A stretch of 64,000 nt of DNA from Micavibrio sp. UBA5572 (GTDB lineage Bacteria; Pseudomonadota; Alphaproteobacteria; Micavibrionales; Micavibrionaceae): contig DIMG01000029.1 of assembly GCA_002425415.1 (NCBI GenBank), positions 291,213-355,212 on the forward strand, written 5' to 3'. The position numbers and the translations under genes were made by a program. The notes under the pieces are model-generated. The model ran no database searches, was not told the DNA's origin, and worked only from the letters and a program-made list of their open reading frames with translations. Within the stretch, counting starts at the first letter, position 1. Each line of letters opens with the position of its first letter. Below, piece after piece: positions 1 through 8,308 of this stretch.

Positions 1-1
1 G

Positions 2-1063
2 TTTGTGAATGGGCGCGCGGTTCGGGACAAACAATTATTGGGCGCCGTGCGTGCTGGTTATATGGATGTGTTAGCCAAAGACCGTTATCCGGTGGTTTCT
101 TTGTTTCTTGATATTCCGTCCGATCAGGTGGATGTTAATGTTCATCCATCAAAAGCAGAAGTCCGGTTTCAGGATGGTGCGTTAATCCGTGGGCTTATTG
201 TCAGCGGTATTCGTCATGCGCTTCACAATCAGGATGTTCGACCCGTGACCTCTTTGACCAATCAACTGATTGACAGGCTGGATCAACACCGTGCGAACGC
301 CCCCTCACAACCATCCTTTAATCCTCGTGCTTATTTAACGACTTATTCTTCAGGGCATTCCTATTCCTGTGGCGGGTCATTGGCCGAGCATGTGCGAGGA
401 GCGTATCAACCTTATGAGACTTATCAACCTTCGGCACGGTTTGATGTTCCTGAACCTGAAGCCACTGCAGACACTGCGTCTTATCCTTTGGGGTCGGCGC
501 GTGCGCAGATCCATGAAAATTATATTATTACCCAAACCGAAACAGGTATCGTGATTGTCGATCAACATGCCGCGCATGAACGGTTGGTCTATGAGCGATT
601 CAAACAACAAAGCGCAGAAAACGGCATTGAATCCCAAGGATTTTTGACACCGGAAATTATTTCACTTGAAGATACTGATTGTGCGCGTTTGTTGGAATAT
701 GCCGATTTATTTTCGCAATCCGGTCTGGTGATTGAACCTTTTGGGGCGGGGGCAATTGCGGTTCGTTCCATTCCACTGTTACTAGTCGGAAAAATATCCT
801 TGCCAGACCTCTTACAAAGTCTATCTGATGATTTACGCGACCATGATCGTGCCACAGGTCTTGAAGAGAGGCTTAATGCTGTTTTATCAACCATGGCGTG
901 CCATGGATCTGTAAGATCGGGGCGGCGTTTATCGCCCGCCGAAATGAATGCTTTGTTGCGCGATATGGAAGCCACTCCCTATTCAGGGCAATGCAATCAT
1001 GGACGGCCTACTTTTGTTGCGCTATCTTTGGACGACATTGAAAAACTATTCGGGAGACGTTAA
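2..1063 (+). CDS. mutL: DNA mismatch repair protein MutL, 3' part (5' end outside window)
   Basis: This is the C-terminal part of the mismatch-repair ATPase/endonuclease MutL, which couples mismatch recognition by MutS to strand nicking or excision. The visible part begins at the end of the GHKL ATPase/transducer region (VNGRAVRDKQLL; DVNVHPSKAEVRF is a MutL hallmark). It passes through a variable linker and ends in the dimerisation/endonuclease domain. That domain has the metal-binding endonuclease motif DQHA-x2-E-x4-E (DQHAAHERLVYE) and a C-terminal zinc-site motif (QCNHGRPT), so this MutL should be a nicking type, unlike E. coli MutL. The frame is open to the window edge, so no start is visible. 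The next gene starts 3 nt after the stop. Confidence 0.96.
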   Translation, partial: FVNGRAVRDKQLLGAVRAGYMDVLAKDRYPVVSLFLDIPSDQVDVNVHPSKAEVRFQDGALIRGLIVSGIRHALHNQDVRPVTSLTNQLIDRLDQHRANAPSQPSFNPRAYLTTYSSGHSYSCGGSLAEHVRGAYQPYETYQPSARFDVPEPEATADTASYPLGSARAQIHENYIITQTETGIVIVDQHAAHERLVYERFKQQSAENGIESQGFLTPEIISLEDTDCARLLEYADLFSQSGLVIEPFGAGAIAVRSIPLLLVGKISLPDLLQSLSDDLRDHDRATGLEERLNAVLSTMACHGSVRSGRRLSPAEMNALLRDMEATPYSGQCNHGRPTFVALSLDDIEKLFGRR

Positions 1064-1065
1064 TT

Positions 1066-1566
1066 GTGAATGATAATCAGAAAAATATTGGTCTTTATGT
1101 TCTGCTGTCACTGGGTGTTGTTTTGGGATGCTTGCCCGATATGACGATGCAAAGTTATTCAGCATTGGTTATATTTGTGGCTTTGATTTTGGCTTATTTT
1201 TTTCGTGCCCGCGCAAAAAAAGATGATTTGGTGTGGCATCATTCCACTTTTGTTGTACGCACGATCTGGATCTGGTCGCTGTTTCTTTTGATCGGCATGA
1301 TGGGGGCAGGTTATATCATGCAAACACAAGGGGATATGAGTGCGGTTGACCGGATTATGGAGGCGGCCTCATCGGGGATTATTCCAAGCGAAGCTGATAT
1401 AGAGGCGGCCAGTCAAGACTATTTTTCAACCAATTATGATCTGATTTTAAGAACCACTTTGATGTGGCTGGCTCCGGCTCAGGTTTATGCTGTGTGGCGT
1501 ATTTTCAAAGGCTTGTCCCGCGCACTCAAAGGATACCGCGTGCAAAATTTACGCGGCTGGTTTTAA
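1066..1566 (+). CDS. Small inner-membrane protein of unknown function
   Basis: This 166-residue protein starts at GTG three bases after mutL and is probably cotranscribed with it. It has three to four hydrophobic segments (about residues 8-25, 30-45, 68-88 and 128-148) with a short acidic loop between (DRIMEAASS..EADIEAASQD). I do not recognise the family; it resembles small alphaproteobacterial membrane proteins of unknown function. Its 3' end overlaps the convergent ribF by 18 nt. The coding call rests on the uninterrupted frame, tight spacing to mutL and a clear membrane pattern. Confidence 0.7.
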   Translation: MNDNQKNIGLYVLLSLGVVLGCLPDMTMQSYSALVIFVALILAYFFRARAKKDDLVWHHSTFVVRTIWIWSLFLLIGMMGAGYIMQTQGDMSAVDRIMEAASSGIIPSEADIEAASQDYFSTNYDLILRTTLMWLAPAQVYAVWRIFKGLSRALKGYRVQNLRGWF

Positions 1567-2478
1567 CAATAAAATATCACGGGCGGTTGCACAGTCTTTT
1601 TGAATCTGTTCAATCAAGGCATTGAGTGATTCATATTTTTCTTCATTGCGGATTTTTTTGACTGGCATGATTTCAAGGTTTTTTCCGTAGATGTCTCCGG
1701 AAAAATCAAGAATATGCGCTTCAACCAAAGCGGTATTGACTTCAAACATCGGGCGGATACCAATATTGGTTGCAGCCATGCGCCAGTCGCTTTCGCCTTC
1801 AATCCGTACCCATGTTGCATACACACCATAGGCAGGATGAATCGTTTCACCGAGAGTAACATTCGCAGTTGGAAACCCAAGCTCACGGCCGCGTTGGTCT
1901 CCTTTTTGAACTTTTCCTTCTATAATCCATTGCCAACCCAAGAGATTATTGGCATCGTCGATATGGCCGGATTGTATTAAGCCACGAATACGCGTTGCCG
2001 ATATGGTTCCGTGTTGGGCATCCCTTTCCAGAGATACCGGATGGCATTCATAACCATGTTTTTGCAGCGTTGTTCTATCTCCGGTACGGTTATGGCCGAA
2101 ATGAAAATCTTCACCGATCACAATTGTATCAGGATTGATTGATCCAATAATATTTTTGACAAAGTCTTCTGCACTTAAGGATGCCGTCTCCCAATTAAAC
2201 GGAAGCACATAAACAAAATTAACGTTTTGTTGTTCCAGACGTTCGAGTTTTATTTTTAATGGCGTTATACGGAAGGGTGGATCTTCGGGGCGAAACAAGC
2301 GGCGCGGATGAGGTTCAAATGTCAAAACCGCCAATGGACGATTTTTCTTGTGCGCGATGACAGCGGCCTGCGCGATTAAGTAAGCATGACCTTTATGTAC
2401 GGAATCAAAATTTCCGACAGCCAAAACGGCATCCTGCGGGATATTTTGTACGTTTTGTGAGAGTGTAAAAACTTCCAT
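1549..2478 (-). CDS. ribF: Bifunctional riboflavin kinase / FAD synthetase RibF
   Basis: RibF phosphorylates riboflavin to FMN and then adenylates it to FAD in the cytoplasm. The N-terminal adenylyltransferase half carries the nucleotide-binding motif (AVGNFDSVHKGH, residues ~20-31), the EDFHFGHNRTGD loop and SATRIR. The C-terminal flavokinase half starts near residue 180 with GxVxxGxxxGRxLGFPTAN (GKVQKGDQRGRELGFPTAN). The length of 309 aa is normal for the family. It is the last gene of a minus-strand run; its ATG overlaps the aat stop codon, so translation is probably coupled. The usual Gly in GNFDGVHxGH is Ser here, a mild variation. Confidence 0.96.
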   Translation of the reverse strand: MEVFTLSQNVQNIPQDAVLAVGNFDSVHKGHAYLIAQAAVIAHKKNRPLAVLTFEPHPRRLFRPEDPPFRITPLKIKLERLEQQNVNFVYVLPFNWETASLSAEDFVKNIIGSINPDTIVIGEDFHFGHNRTGDRTTLQKHGYECHPVSLERDAQHGTISATRIRGLIQSGHIDDANNLLGWQWIIEGKVQKGDQRGRELGFPTANVTLGETIHPAYGVYATWVRIEGESDWRMAATNIGIRPMFEVNTALVEAHILDFSGDIYGKNLEIMPVKKIRNEEKYESLNALIEQIQKDCATARDILLLKPAA

Positions 2479-3161
2479 TATTCCTGTTTACACCAGTCGG
2501 AAGCTTCGTCCAAGTCCCGATCCAAAAATCTTGTCATCAACAAAGCCTCGCTTACCCCTTGGCATGTAAAATCCGGTTTGTCTTCATAATGCTCTTTGAG
2601 AATGGCGCAATAATCAGCCTGTGGCAGTTCATATAATCCGAATTGTTCCAGATGGCTGTTGTGGAACTGGACATCCAGAACTGAAAACCCCGCATAAAAT
2701 AAGCGGGCACATAAATGAACGAGGGCAACTTTGCTGGCATCTGTTTCTGTCGAGAACATACTTTCCCCGCAAAAAGTTCCGCCCAATTGCAAACCGTATA
2801 ATCCGCCAACCAATTGGCCTTTTTTCCAGCACTCAACACTATGAGCAACTCCTCTTTCGTGAAGCTCAACAAACAGGGTTTGAATGTCGTGATTGATCCA
2901 TGTATCCGGTCTGGCATTGGCGCAGTGGCTAATAACGCCCTTAAAATCATGATTGATTCTGATTTCAAACGGGCGCTGCTGGATTTTCCGTTTCAAGCGT
3001 TTGGGGATGTGCAGTTTGCCAATGGGTAACACTGCGCGGATACGCGGCTCAACAATAGAAAAGGTCTCATCATTGATGGACTCTGCCATCGTAAAGCACC
3101 CTTGCGCATAAATTTCCAGCAAGTCATCCGGTGTTAAACTGTCCGGAATACTGACCATCAT
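2478..3161 (-). CDS. aat: Leucyl/phenylalanyl-tRNA-protein transferase Aat
   Basis: Aat transfers Leu or Phe from charged tRNA to N-terminal Arg/Lys of proteins, marking them for ClpS/ClpAP degradation (N-degron pathway). Hallmarks are LLEIYAQGCFTMAES near the N terminus, CWKKGQLVGGLYGLQLGGTF, CGESMFS and LDVQFHNSHLEQFG. The 227-residue length is typical. Its start overlaps the accC stop in an ATGA arrangement, and its stop overlaps the ribF start, so all three are probably translated as a coupled unit. The accBC-aat neighbourhood is common in alphaproteobacteria. Confidence 0.95.
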   Translation of the reverse strand: MMVSIPDSLTPDDLLEIYAQGCFTMAESINDETFSIVEPRIRAVLPIGKLHIPKRLKRKIQQRPFEIRINHDFKGVISHCANARPDTWINHDIQTLFVELHERGVAHSVECWKKGQLVGGLYGLQLGGTFCGESMFSTETDASKVALVHLCARLFYAGFSVLDVQFHNSHLEQFGLYELPQADYCAILKEHYEDKPDFTCQGVSEALLMTRFLDRDLDEASDWCKQE

Positions 3162-4525
3162 TCAGCCTTTATTGGCTTTTCGGCGTGCTTGGCTTCAAGC
3201 TTTTTTTCCAACCAGTGAATATTATATTCGCCGGAGATAAATTCAGGTTGCTCCAAAATCCATAGATGAAGTGGCAGAGTTGTTTTGACGCCATCAACCA
3301 CAGTTTCTTTAATGGCACGTTTCATTCGCGCCATACATTCTTCGCGATTACGTCCGTGAACAATCAATTTTCCAACCATGGAGTCGTAATAGGGTGGAAT
3401 TTTGTATCCGTTATATACGGCACTGTCAAAGCGCACACCCAATCCGCCTGCGGCGTGGAACGTCTTGATCTCACCCGGGGATGGAATAAACGTATCGGGA
3501 TCTTCGGCGTTGATGCGGACTTCCATGGCGTGACCACGGAATTTAATCACATCTTTGTTGATGGATAACGGCTCGCCTGCTGCAACACGAATTTGTTCCG
3601 CAATCAAATCGATCCCTGTCAGCATTTCGGTGACTGGGTGTTCGACTTGAATGCGTGTGTTCATTTCCATGAAGAAGAACTGGCCGTTTTCCCACAAGAA
3701 TTCAATTGTACCTGCACCGATATATCCCATTTCACGAATCATGTCGGCTGCCAATGTTCCAATTTCAGCGCGCCCTTCCTCACTCAATGCCGGAGATGGT
3801 GCTTCTTCGATAACTTTTTGGTGGCGACGCTGGGTCGAACAATCACGCTCGCCCAAATGAATAGCATTTCCATGCTTGTCACCAAAAACCTGAATCTCAA
3901 TATGACGTGGTTTTTCGAGATATTTTTCCATGTAAACCGTATCGTCACCAAAATTTGCTTTGGCTTCTGAGCGTGCGGTTTTATATTGCTCGATAAATTC
4001 TCCTTCGTGCCGCACAACTTTCATTCCGCGTCCGCCGCCACCGGATGCGGCTTTAATTAGCACAGGAAATCCCATTTCCTTTGCCATGTCATATCCGCTT
4101 TCCGCGTCTTCAACAGCTCCTGGTGACCCGGGAATAACCGGCAGACCAAGTTTTTGAGCAGTTTGTTTGGCAGAAACCTTATCGCCCATTAAATCAATAT
4201 GTTCGGCTTTGGGACCGATAAAAGTGAATCCATGTTCTTCAACCATGCGGGCGAATTGTGCGTTTTCGGACAAAAAACCATAACCCGGATGAATTGCATC
4301 TGCTCCGGTTAGAGCTGCGGCACTCAAGATCGCATGGATATTCAAATAGCTGTCTTTAGATTGGGGGGGGCCGATGCAAACACTTTCATCTGCCAAACGC
4401 ACAGCCATTGCATTGGCATCTGCGGTTGAATGAATGGCAACGGTTTCGATCCCCATTTCCTTACACGCCCGATGAATTCTCAGGGCGATTTCACCACGGT
4501 TAGCAATCAGGACTTTTTTGAACAT
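3158..4525 (-). CDS. accC: Acetyl-CoA carboxylase biotin carboxylase subunit AccC
   Basis: AccC carboxylates the biotin carried by AccB using ATP and bicarbonate, the first half-reaction of malonyl-CoA synthesis. The order is an N-terminal preATP-grasp domain (MFKKVLIANRGEIALRI), an ATP-grasp core with the glycine-rich lid (KAASGGGGRGMKVV, ~residue 160), the HIEIQVFGDKHGN and ERDCSTQRRHQKVIEEAPSP motifs, the catalytic region MEMNTRIQVEHPVTEM, and the C-terminal biotin carboxylase domain. Length 455 aa with a short charged tail. It lies 39 nt downstream of accB. Confidence 0.98.
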   Translation of the reverse strand: MFKKVLIANRGEIALRIHRACKEMGIETVAIHSTADANAMAVRLADESVCIGPPQSKDSYLNIHAILSAAALTGADAIHPGYGFLSENAQFARMVEEHGFTFIGPKAEHIDLMGDKVSAKQTAQKLGLPVIPGSPGAVEDAESGYDMAKEMGFPVLIKAASGGGGRGMKVVRHEGEFIEQYKTARSEAKANFGDDTVYMEKYLEKPRHIEIQVFGDKHGNAIHLGERDCSTQRRHQKVIEEAPSPALSEEGRAEIGTLAADMIREMGYIGAGTIEFLWENGQFFFMEMNTRIQVEHPVTEMLTGIDLIAEQIRVAAGEPLSINKDVIKFRGHAMEVRINAEDPDTFIPSPGEIKTFHAAGGLGVRFDSAVYNGYKIPPYYDSMVGKLIVHGRNREECMARMKRAIKETVVDGVKTTLPLHLWILEQPEFISGEYNIHWLEKKLEAKHAEKPIKAE

Positions 4526-4564
4526 GAAATGTCTTTCTTAAACTCTCGGAACTCTCTTTGGGGG

Positions 4565-5038
4565 CTATTCCAAAACCAAAAGCACTTCACCGAATTCTAT
4601 CGGTTGGCCACTTTCGACCAAAATCTGCGTTACTGTTCCAGATTTCGGAGCTTTAATAGGGTTCATGACCTTCATCGCTTCGATAATCATCAATGTATCG
4701 CCTTCCTTCACGTTTGATCCCTTACTTACAAAGGCTGCTGCGTTTGGTTCAGGGGACATGTAAACTGTTCCAACCATCGGAGATATAACCGCCCCAGGAT
4801 GATTGGCAGCGACTGATGACGGCAACGCCATGCTTGCTGCTTGAGGAATGGTCGGATCAGATGGCATGACAGAGTATGCACTTTGGACAGTATGTGCTTG
4901 CGCTGAAGCTCCTTGGGCGCTCATGCCACCTTTATTTACGCGGAGCATTGTTTCACCTTCGGCGACTTCGATTTCGGTCAGGCCCGTTTCTTCCAAAAGG
5001 TCGGCCAGTTGACGAATAGCATCTGCATCAATTTTCAT
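4565..5038 (-). CDS. accB: Acetyl-CoA carboxylase biotin carboxyl carrier protein AccB
   Basis: AccB is the biotin carrier of acetyl-CoA carboxylase. It has a short N-terminal helical region (KIDADAIRQLADLLEETGL), an Ala/Pro-rich flexible linker, and a C-terminal biotinyl domain in which the lysine of the EAMKVMN motif is biotinylated. Two ATG codons lie 6 and 9 nt upstream in frame (5047 and 5044). I chose the third, at 5038, because AGAGAG sits at good spacing from it and because family members begin at MKIDAxxIR. It is followed by accC. Confidence 0.95.
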   Translation of the reverse strand: MKIDADAIRQLADLLEETGLTEIEVAEGETMLRVNKGGMSAQGASAQAHTVQSAYSVMPSDPTIPQAASMALPSSVAANHPGAVISPMVGTVYMSPEPNAAAFVSKGSNVKEGDTLMIIEAMKVMNPIKAPKSGTVTQILVESGQPIEFGEVLLVLE

Positions 5039-5145
5039 ACGCATCATCTCTCTTTTAAATTATTATGGCAATATCTGCTACTTTATACGTGCTCTTGATT
5101 ACTCAAATCCGAGACAAAAGTCAAAACTCTTGCTCTCATCAGCTG

Positions 5146-5607
5146 TTATCTGTCCCCATTAACTTTTCCAAAACGTTCGGCCACGGCCTCGACCGCCATG
5201 ACATAACCTTGAGCTCCATGACCGACAAAATGGGCAAACGCCAAAGGCTCAATGTATGAAACATGGCGGAAACTCTCGCGTTCTTTGGGATTTGAAATAT
5301 GGACTTCGGCAATCGGTGTATTTTCCAATAATTTTAAAGCGTCATGGATGGCCACTGAAGTATGGGTATAGGCTGCGGCATTTATAACCACCCCAGCGAC
5401 CCTTCCTCTGGCTTCCTGAATCCAATCAACCATGATGCCTTCATGGTTTGTTTGTTTGAAATCAATATCCAAACCAAGAGTTTCTCCCACTTCGCGACAC
5501 ATAAATTCTATATCGGACAATTTTGCGTGACCGTAAATTTCAGGTTCTCTTAATCCCAGCATATTAAGATTCGGACCATTCAAAACAAGAATTATCGGGA
5601 GTGACAT
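5146..5607 (-). CDS. aroQ: Type II 3-dehydroquinate dehydratase AroQ
   Basis: AroQ converts 3-dehydroquinate to 3-dehydroshikimate in the shikimate pathway. Family signatures are visible: VLNGPNLNMLGLREPEIYG at the N terminus (catalytic Tyr in the lid loop), the QTNHEG motif, NAAAYTHTSVAIHDAL and the C-terminal HISNPKERESFRHVS. Length is 153 aa. An upstream in-frame ATG (5625) exists, but the internal start at 5607 matches the family N terminus and has GGTGCTC in front of it. It overlaps the HAD gene 3' end by 16 nt. Confidence 0.95.
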   Translation of the reverse strand: MSLPIILVLNGPNLNMLGLREPEIYGHAKLSDIEFMCREVGETLGLDIDFKQTNHEGIMVDWIQEARGRVAGVVINAAAYTHTSVAIHDALKLLENTPIAEVHISNPKERESFRHVSYIEPLAFAHFVGHGAQGYVMAVEAVAERFGKVNGDR

Positions 5608-6272
5608 GAGCACCCCCTGCCACAACCAACCGACTCGTCATGTTCACCCATATCGCTCTCCGTTTTTTGCGGGAAAATTCCGTATTCTGTCATGCGCTCT
5701 TCCAGATCGCGCGGCGAGATAAATTGAATGGCCTCAAACCCCAAGTCGCGGGCTGCTTGAATATTTTTTGGAAGGTCATCAATGAATAATGTTTCGCGCG
5801 GATTAAGCCTGTAGCTTTCAAGGAGTAATTTATAGATTGCCGGATCAGGTTTTGCCAGTTTGACTTCGCCGGAGACAATCCGTCCGTCAAACAATCCCAA
5901 AAACGGAAACTCTTTAAGAGCCACCACAAATTTTTTGTCATTCCAATTGGACAACGCATAGACAGGATAGCCCCGACGCTTTACATCCATCAAAATATCA
6001 ACTGTTTCATGAATGGGGCCAGAAAACATATCCAGCCACCGCTCCCAATACAGATCAATCAAATATGATTTTTCAGGATATTTGTTTTTAAGTTCAACGG
6101 AGGCATCATCCCAGCTTCGCCCCAAATCCAGCGTGTGATTCCATTCGGGAGTACAAATATGGGTCAAAAGATGTTCTATGTCCTGATTATCATCAAGAAT
6201 TGTCCGATACAAATAGCGTGGGTTAAAATCCACAAGAACCCCGCCAATATCAAAGACAATGTTTTTAATCAT
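5592..6272 (-). CDS. HAD-superfamily hydrolase (epoxide-hydrolase/phosphatase-like) with Cys-rich tail
   Basis: This is a haloacid dehalogenase-like hydrolase of the group with N terminus IVFDIGGVLVDFNPRYLY. Motif I is FDIGGVL, so the usual second Asp of DxD is Gly-Gly as in HAD-IA variant 3. Motif II is ALSNW, motif III is the Lys in VKLAKPD, and motif IV is FIDDLPKN. The substrate is unknown. After the domain a polar C-terminal extension ends in a short cysteine cluster (CGRGCSCHSR), which is unusual for the family and could bind metal. The gene overlaps aroQ and lies 8 nt after the PCuAC gene, so it belongs to the same transcription unit. Confidence 0.88.
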   Translation of the reverse strand: MIKNIVFDIGGVLVDFNPRYLYRTILDDNQDIEHLLTHICTPEWNHTLDLGRSWDDASVELKNKYPEKSYLIDLYWERWLDMFSGPIHETVDILMDVKRRGYPVYALSNWNDKKFVVALKEFPFLGLFDGRIVSGEVKLAKPDPAIYKLLLESYRLNPRETLFIDDLPKNIQAARDLGFEAIQFISPRDLEERMTEYGIFPQKTESDMGEHDESVGCGRGCSCHSR

Positions 6273-6280
6273 AATCCCGT

Positions 6281-6775
6281 TTATTCCTGAGGAGCAGATG
6301 ACTTTTCTGTCTCTTTTTTATCGGTATGAGCTTTATATCCTGCACGGGAAAAAACTTGAATCTTGAGCGCAATCGGTTCGCCTGTCTCACGTTCCAAAGT
6401 CACGTCAATATTTTTATTTTCGACCAGAGTTTCATGAAGTCCAACCAGCATCAAATGATATCCTTGGGACGAGAGTACGAGTTTTTCACCGGGTTTAATT
6501 TCTAGACCATCCTTGACCTTCCTCATCATCATGACGCCACTTTCACCTTGCTCCATGGTGTGAATTTCCACCTGATCGCATACACTGGACGTTGCTCCTA
6601 CAATCCGCTCGATCTGATCGCCTGTGTTTTCAATCGTCATGAAAGCCGCGCCAACGCGCATCCCGGGTGAGGTTTCGTATGAATAAGAATCAATAACATT
6701 TATGTCTGCGTATGCCGACCCTATCGTCAGCAACATTGCACAAGAAGACATACTGATAATTTTTCGTATACTCAT
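6281..6775 (-). CDS. Periplasmic copper chaperone, PCuAC family
   Basis: This is a PCuAC-family copper(I) chaperone that delivers copper to the CuA centre of cytochrome oxidase or related sites in the periplasm. A signal peptide covers residues ~1-23 (SSCAMLLTIGSAYA). The copper-binding pattern H(M)x10Mx21HxM is present: the HTM site in VEIHTMEQGESGVMMMRKV and HLM in GYHLMLVGL. A charged C-terminal tail (DKKETEKSSAPQE) follows the domain. The neighbouring DsbA/thioredoxin genes fit a thiol/copper maturation role, because PCuAC and thioredoxin-like proteins often cooperate in CuA assembly; that link is inference. Confidence 0.9.
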   Translation of the reverse strand: MSIRKIISMSSCAMLLTIGSAYADINVIDSYSYETSPGMRVGAAFMTIENTGDQIERIVGATSSVCDQVEIHTMEQGESGVMMMRKVKDGLEIKPGEKLVLSSQGYHLMLVGLHETLVENKNIDVTLERETGEPIALKIQVFSRAGYKAHTDKKETEKSSAPQE

Positions 6776-6794
6776 TCTCTTTATCCTTATTGAT

Positions 6795-7445
6795 TTACTT
6801 TTCGTTCTTCAGGCGCTTAAAACTGTCGGAAAATTTTATCCGCAAATTATTTACGCTTTTCATGCCTACATCATCCGGCTGGTATCTCCAGCCACCAATT
6901 ATCAAGGCTGGTATCCCCTGAAATCCAGCATTCATCACATAATCCTGATTATCTTGGAGCATTTGTGCGATTTGATCTGTTTTCGCGTCTTGCTCAGCTT
7001 TTGCCACATCAACCCCGATTGATTGGGCAATGGACTTTGTAACGTCCAAATCAGGAAGAGCGGCTAGATCCATCAATCTTTTATGAAGTTCAACTGATTT
7101 CCCTTGTTTGGAGGTTGCCAAAACAAAAAGTCCGATGGGTTTTGACATGTCGTCAACCCATCCTACGGGACGAATGATGACTTTAATATCATCCTCAAAT
7201 TCCAAGGCTTCAGTCAGTGTTTTATTCATGATCGGGCAGTAATGGCAACGGTAATCAACAAACTCGACAACCGTCAGCGTCCCTTCGGGATTTCCCATTA
7301 TCTGCCCTTCGACCGCAACCGAGGCTTTTGATATGGCGGAATTGGACATATATGTGGCCAAGCCTGCTAGTCCAGCGATTCCCAACACCACAATTGTCAG
7401 AGAAACCAGAATCACCCTGATCGCGATTTTAGCAGGCTTACCCAT
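6795..7445 (-). CDS. Membrane-anchored DsbA-family thiol oxidoreductase
   Basis: This is a thioredoxin-fold protein anchored by an N-terminal membrane helix (about residues 7-30, IRVILVSLTIVVLGIAGLAG). The active site is CHYC in TVVEFVDYRCHYCPIMNK, a helical insertion follows, and the cis-Pro loop is QGIPALIIGG. It probably oxidises, isomerises or reduces periplasmic protein thiols. I start it at ATG 7445 (MGKPAKIAI). An upstream extension to 7574 would overlap the preceding gene and reads like out-of-frame sequence. It is 25 nt downstream of the other DsbA-like gene and resembles its catalytic half, suggesting a duplicated pair. Confidence 0.87.
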   Translation of the reverse strand: MGKPAKIAIRVILVSLTIVVLGIAGLAGLATYMSNSAISKASVAVEGQIMGNPEGTLTVVEFVDYRCHYCPIMNKTLTEALEFEDDIKVIIRPVGWVDDMSKPIGLFVLATSKQGKSVELHKRLMDLAALPDLDVTKSIAQSIGVDVAKAEQDAKTDQIAQMLQDNQDYVMNAGFQGIPALIIGGWRYQPDDVGMKSVNNLRIKFSDSFKRLKNEK

Positions 7446-7470
7446 ATACTTTTCCTTTATTTGATTTTTA

Positions 7471-8265
7471 TTATTTCGACTTTTTGCGCTCATCTTCAAT
7501 GATGGACTTGAATCCTTCATATTCGACATAGCCGCGCAAAATCTGTTCGCCCACAATAAAGGCCGGGGTACCACTCAAGCCCAAAGATGCCGCCATTTCT
7601 CTGTTTTTATTCAGTTCATTGGTAATGTCTTCGCTGGCGGCATCTTTTTTCAGTTGATCAACATCAAGGCCAACGGTCTTGGCAATATCTGTCATAGTTT
7701 CTTCTGTTTTCGGCGCGGTACTATTCATCATAGCTTTGTGGAACTCCCAGTATTTATGCTGTTTGTTCGCAGCCAATGCCCATTTCGAAGCGACCTCGGA
7801 TTGAGGAGAGAGAATTGGAAACTCGATAAAACGAACACGGATGTTTTGGTCGGTTTCAATAGCTTTGTTCACAATGTCGAACGCACGTTTACAATACCCG
7901 CAGTTATAATCGAAAAATTCAACAACGGTTATATCTCCTTTTGGATTTCCTACTTCAGGAACTGATGGGTCTTTATAAAAATAGTCGCTGTTTTTTTTCA
8001 AGGCGTCTTTAGCACCTTCTTCTTTTTGCTGCTGTTCTTTGGCATGCATGCGATTGACAGATTCGACCAAGACCTCAGGATTTTCCAAAATGAAATTACG
8101 GACAAAATCTTCCATTGCTCCTTTTTGATTTTCGGTGAAAGGTAGATCGGACGATGCAGCATGTGCTGTGCCAATGCCCGTTCCCATCAAGCCAGAACCC
8201 ATCAAAACTGCGAAAACTGTCGCAGAGACCATTAATTTCTTTCCAGTTTTTTGTATCAACGCCAC
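7471..8265 (-). CDS. Periplasmic DsbA-family disulfide oxidoreductase
   Basis: This is a secreted DsbA-like protein with a signal peptide (cleavage near AHAASS, residue ~37), an N-terminal helical region (QKGAMEDFVRNFILENPEVL) and a thioredoxin domain. The domain has the CGYC active site in VVEFFDYNCGYCKR and the cis-Pro loop SGTPAFIVGEQILRGY. The N-terminal helical arm, which resembles the ScsC/suppressor-of-copper-sensitivity type, often drives oligomerisation. It lies between the M48 protease and a membrane-anchored paralogue in the minus-strand run. Confidence 0.9.
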   Translation of the reverse strand: MALIQKTGKKLMVSATVFAVLMGSGLMGTGIGTAHAASSDLPFTENQKGAMEDFVRNFILENPEVLVESVNRMHAKEQQQKEEGAKDALKKNSDYFYKDPSVPEVGNPKGDITVVEFFDYNCGYCKRAFDIVNKAIETDQNIRVRFIEFPILSPQSEVASKWALAANKQHKYWEFHKAMMNSTAPKTEETMTDIAKTVGLDVDQLKKDAASEDITNELNKNREMAASLGLSGTPAFIVGEQILRGYVEYEGFKSIIEDERKKSK

Positions 8266-8308
8266 GAATTTTTCTCCTCAATCATGAATCATATTAATTT
8301 TGTGCAGC

